Shown here in pieces: positions 12,969-15,411 of a stretch of 15,411 nt of DNA. A model generated the notes under the pieces. The model saw only the letters and a program-made list of their open reading frames with translations, searched no databases and was not told the DNA's origin. This stretch comes from JBDKGD01 sp964645125. GTDB taxonomy: Bacteria; Patescibacteriota; Minisyncoccia; UBA6257; 2-01-FULL-56-20. The position numbers were made by a program, and so were the translations under genes. The DNA lies in NCBI GenBank assembly GCA_964645125.1, contig CAZXZC010000016.1:1-15411 (forward strand), written 5' to 3'. Position 1 is the first letter of the stretch. Each line of letters begins with the position of its first letter.

Positions 12969-13514
12969 ATGACCATACTTCTTATTGCGGTGTTAATAGT
13001 GGTGGGGTGGGTGATTTTTGCCTATAACGGCCTGGTGGTGCTTCGCAACCGCGTTCGCGAGGCGTGGAGCGATATTGAGGTGCAATTGAAGCGCCGGTAC
13101 GATTTGATCCCGAATTTGGTGGAGACGGTAAAGGGCTACGCGGGGCATGAGTCGAAAGTGTTTGAAAATGTAACCGAGGCGCGAAGCCGGGCGATGGGTG
13201 CACCGGTTGGCTCTACCGCTCAGTTGGCGGCTGAGAACGCGCTATCGGGAACGTTGAAGAGTTTGTTTGCGGTAGCTGAGAATTACCCGCAGTTGAAGGC
13301 AAATGAGAATTTTGCAAAGTTGCAAGACGAATTAACGGATACGGAAAATAAAATTCAGGCTGCCCGCCGGTTTTATAACGCCAATGTGCGTGATATGAAT
13401 ATTAAAGTTGAGGTGTTTCCTTCGAATATATTGGCTGGCATGTTTGGGTTTAAGCAGGAGCCGTTGTTTGACGCGGAGCCGGAGGCTGAAAAGAACGTGC
13501 AAGTAAAGTTTTAA
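12969..13514 (+). CDS. lemA: LemA family membrane-anchored protein
   Basis: LemA proteins have one N-terminal membrane helix and a helical-bundle domain; their biochemical role is unsettled, though they often neighbour HtpX-type or TPM-domain proteins. This 181-aa protein has the membrane segment at residues 2-19, then the family hallmark NGLVVLRNRVREAWSDIEVQ (20-39) with KRRYDLIPNLVETVKGYAGH (41-60). The C-terminal part has the other LemA pattern, including AARRFYNANVRDMN and the FPSN(I)LAGMFGF block (about 155-166). The length is normal for the family. The stop codon lies inside a perfect hairpin. htpX follows 100 nt downstream, the known pairing in many bacteria. Confidence 0.96.
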   Translation: MTILLIAVLIVVGWVIFAYNGLVVLRNRVREAWSDIEVQLKRRYDLIPNLVETVKGYAGHESKVFENVTEARSRAMGAPVGSTAQLAAENALSGTLKSLFAVAENYPQLKANENFAKLQDELTDTENKIQAARRFYNANVRDMNIKVEVFPSNILAGMFGFKQEPLFDAEPEAEKNVQVKF

Positions 13515-13536
13515 TCCCTTTTAGGGATTAAAACTT
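13506..13536 (+). other. Hairpin spanning the lemA stop codon
   Basis: A perfect 13-bp inverted repeat (13506-13518 with 13524-13536), loop TTTTA, contains the lemA TAA at 13512-13514. No T-tract follows, so it is not a classic terminator; it could be an RNA-processing or partial termination site between lemA and htpX. Confidence 0.6.
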
Positions 13537-13563
13537 AGAATAGAGAAGTAAGAATTGAGAATT
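13536..13563. repeat. Four degenerate 7-bp repeats upstream of htpX
   Basis: Four consecutive heptamers of the form NAGAANN, starting TAGAATA (13536-13542) and ending GAGAATT (13557-13563). The period and motif resemble the array before uvrB. Here the purine-rich strand is the coding strand; at uvrB it is the opposite. Confidence 0.5.
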
Positions 13564-13614
13564 AAGGTTTTTATACCCTTTATTCATTCTTCTACATTCA
13601 TCATTCTGTTTTTT

Positions 13615-14523
13615 ATGGCAACTATTTACACTCATCAATCTTCAAATATTCGCCGAACATTTATGTTGTTTGGGATATTTTTGGTGGCGATTATTGGGTT
13701 GGGGTTTGTGTTTTCGCAGATTTACCAGGACCCAGGGATTTTATACATTGCAGTGTTGGTGAGCTTGGGCATGAATATTTTTAGTTATTTTGCTTCAGAC
13801 TCTATTGCGCTTTCATTGTCGGGTGCGCGCCCAGCACAGAAAAAGGATTTTCCGCAGCTGTATGCGATTGTTGAAAATTTGTGCATTACGGCCGGGTTGC
13901 CCATGCCACGACTGTATGTAACCAATGAGCTACAGATTAACGCGTTTGCCACGGGCCGTAACCCCCAGCATGCGGCTATTGCAGTGACAGCTGGGGCACT
14001 CCAGAAACTTACGAAGCCTGAGCTTGAAGGGGTTTTGGCGCATGAGTTGTCGCATATTGGTAACCGCGATATTTTGGTTTCAACGGTGGCGGTGGTACTA
14101 GCTGGTACTATTTCAATTGCGTGTGATTTTTTCTTACGTTCGATGCTGTGGGGTGGTGGTCGGCGCAGTCGCGATGATAATGACAATGGTAGTGGCGCGA
14201 TATTTTTAGTCATTGGCATTGCGGTGTCACTGTTGGCTCCACTCGGGGCTATGCTGTTGCAGTTGGCTATTTCACGCCGGCGAGAAGGGTTGGCGGATGC
14301 CAGTGGTGTGTTGTTGACTCGGTATCCGGATGGGTTGGCAGATGCTTTAGAAAAGATCGCTCGTGACGGCACGCCGATGACACACGCGAATACTTCTACT
14401 GCGCATTTATGGATTGATACGCCGTATAAAAGTGAACGGCAGATGGCATGGTACCAAAAATTATTTTTAACACATCCGCCGTTATCGGAACGGATTGCGG
14501 CGTTGCGGGGGATGAGTAGGTAG
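13615..14523 (+). CDS. htpX: HtpX-type M48 membrane metalloprotease
   Basis: HtpX is a zinc protease of the inner membrane that degrades damaged membrane proteins. The 302-aa protein has the zinc motif HELSH (143-147), preceded by LEGVLA, and the third ligand glutamate in RREGLAD (E224). Membrane segments are seen near 16-36, 41-58, 156-176 and 196-218, with the active site on the cytoplasmic side as in the family. An Arg/Asp/Asn/Gly-rich loop (182-194) sits between the last two segments. The ATG at 13615 (MATIYTHQSSNIRR) gives the usual HtpX N-terminus; an upstream TTG at 13555 lies in the repeat array and is rejected. No Shine-Dalgarno site is visible. Placed after lemA; the downstream membrane protein starts 23 nt later and may be co-transcribed. 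Confidence 0.96.
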   Translation: MATIYTHQSSNIRRTFMLFGIFLVAIIGLGFVFSQIYQDPGILYIAVLVSLGMNIFSYFASDSIALSLSGARPAQKKDFPQLYAIVENLCITAGLPMPRLYVTNELQINAFATGRNPQHAAIAVTAGALQKLTKPELEGVLAHELSHIGNRDILVSTVAVVLAGTISIACDFFLRSMLWGGGRRSRDDNDNGSGAIFLVIGIAVSLLAPLGAMLLQLAISRRREGLADASGVLLTRYPDGLADALEKIARDGTPMTHANTSTAHLWIDTPYKSERQMAWYQKLFLTHPPLSERIAALRGMSR

Positions 14524-14546
14524 GTTTACATACTGCTTAGGATTGT

Positions 14547-15407
14547 ATGACATTTTTAGAGACAATTTATTCGAGTATTTATAAGAAAGGATTTTACGCG
14601 ACTCTTGCCGAACGGGGAGCGTGGTTTTCTGTTTCGTATTTTATCGCTCTGGTTTGCATTACCGCAGTGGTGGTGGCTGTTTTTTATACGGTACTTGCAG
14701 CGGGTAGTTTTGTAGCGTGGTCGCGTGGAGTAGCTGATAGTATACGTGAATATTTTCCTGCAGACGCGGGGGTTTCTGTTGTGGCTGGGAAATTAAGTAT
14801 TTCGCCTGCTTCTCGGGTTGAGGTTAGAGTATCGCCTAGCTTACGGGAGTTTTTTGATGATATCGGCGCAAATTCATTACAGAATTTGGCAGTGTTTGAC
14901 GCGAATACTTCGTTTTCTGCTGAGCGGGCGCTGCTTGTTTTTTCTTCAAGTACGTTGTTTGTGGGGCCTTCTGAACGTTCCGTGAGCGAATATCCCCTGA
15001 TTGACGTTCCTGATTTTTCCTTAGATCACGCCTCGGCGCTTATGTTGGCTGATCGGTTGGGAACATTTCGGCGGTTTATTCCATTATTTTTGCTGCTTGC
15101 TACTTTTTTTCTGGTTGTTTTTGTGTGCGGCGCGTATGGCGTATTTCTTTTGGGTATTGCCGCCTTTGTTGCTTTGATTGCGCTACTTCTTAAGCGTAAA
15201 GCGGATTCCCAAGATGGGACAGTAAGTTTTTCTCTCTTTACATATGACTTGCCCTGGAAGGTGCGTTACCAAGCATTAGTGCACGCGTCTACGTTTGGAA
15301 TTTTATTTTTACCATTTGTATTGTTTGTATATCCGCCGTTTGTGCCATTGTATGTGTTGGTTGGCTTGCCGGTGAGTGTGGCTCTGGTGTTGTGGAAGTT
15401 GAAATAA
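14547..15407 (+). CDS. DUF1189-like polytopic membrane protein
   Basis: The 286-aa layout is an N-terminal amphipathic stretch (FLETIYSSIYKKGFY), a membrane helix (about 28-55), an extracytoplasmic domain of about 120 residues (Ser/Val-rich, 56-173), two closely spaced helices (about 176-214), a short charged loop, and two more helices at the end (about 246-284). This order, and the opening with the SIYKKGFY type of sequence, resembles the DUF1189 family of uncharacterised membrane proteins. That assignment is from pattern memory only. It follows htpX by 23 nt with a weak AGGA before ATG, consistent with an operon. Its function is unknown; a membrane-quality or envelope role would fit the lemA-htpX context but is inference. 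The last 4 bases of the window show nothing more. Confidence 0.7.
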   Translation: MTFLETIYSSIYKKGFYATLAERGAWFSVSYFIALVCITAVVVAVFYTVLAAGSFVAWSRGVADSIREYFPADAGVSVVAGKLSISPASRVEVRVSPSLREFFDDIGANSLQNLAVFDANTSFSAERALLVFSSSTLFVGPSERSVSEYPLIDVPDFSLDHASALMLADRLGTFRRFIPLFLLLATFFLVVFVCGAYGVFLLGIAAFVALIALLLKRKADSQDGTVSFSLFTYDLPWKVRYQALVHASTFGILFLPFVLFVYPPFVPLYVLVGLPVSVALVLWKLK

Positions 15408-15411
15408 AAAA

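Noticed and set aside
13555..13614. Upstream TTG start for htpX
   Set aside because: The added residues come from the 7-bp repeats and leader; the ATG at 13615 gives the normal HtpX N-terminus.
1..15411. tRNA, rRNA, transposase or phage genes
   Set aside because: None could be recognised on either strand by eye.

Overview
The window looks like a chromosomal stretch of a Candidate Phyla Radiation (Patescibacteria, Parcubacteria-like) bacterium. This is an inference from compact housekeeping genes with almost no leaders, a GroEL with a Gly/Met tail, a double-length ThyX-type protein, a LemA-HtpX pair and many small orphan genes. No rRNA or tRNA gene is present to fix the taxonomy.

Left part (1-4546). 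The N-terminal part of uvrA (minus, running off the left edge) and a complete uvrB (minus) encode two subunits of the nucleotide excision repair nuclease. They are separated by about 1.2 kb holding two convergent orphan genes (744-1088 plus, 1304-1609 minus), each with its own terminator. A third orphan (3989-4546, plus) follows the uvrB promoter region, which consists of seven degenerate 7-bp repeats.

Middle part (4598-9464). A membrane-anchored DsbA-like thiol oxidoreductase and a thioredoxin reductase-like flavoprotein are consecutive single-gene units, each with a promoter so close to the ATG that the mRNA should be leaderless. After trxB comes a 350-bp stretch with no gene, holding three copies of a hairpin repeat and a bidirectional terminator. 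A small orphan gene (minus) is divergent from groES-groEL, which carries a CIRCE operator and so is probably controlled by HrcA.

Right part (9378-15411). A ThyX-family protein with two ThyX-like halves is followed by a large orphan protein (514 aa), a small orphan (104 aa), lemA, htpX and a DUF1189-like membrane protein.

The most unusual content is a five-copy family of hairpin elements (496-568, 5430-5492, 6524-6598, 6645-6675, 6717-6747). Each has a conserved core of exactly 31 nt containing a small inner hairpin. In three copies the core sits between long perfect or near-perfect inverted arms whose sequence is different at every locus. I do not recognise this family. A second pattern is a split in translation signals: most conserved genes have no Shine-Dalgarno site and several are predicted leaderless, while nearly all orphan genes and thyX have strong Shine-Dalgarno sites.
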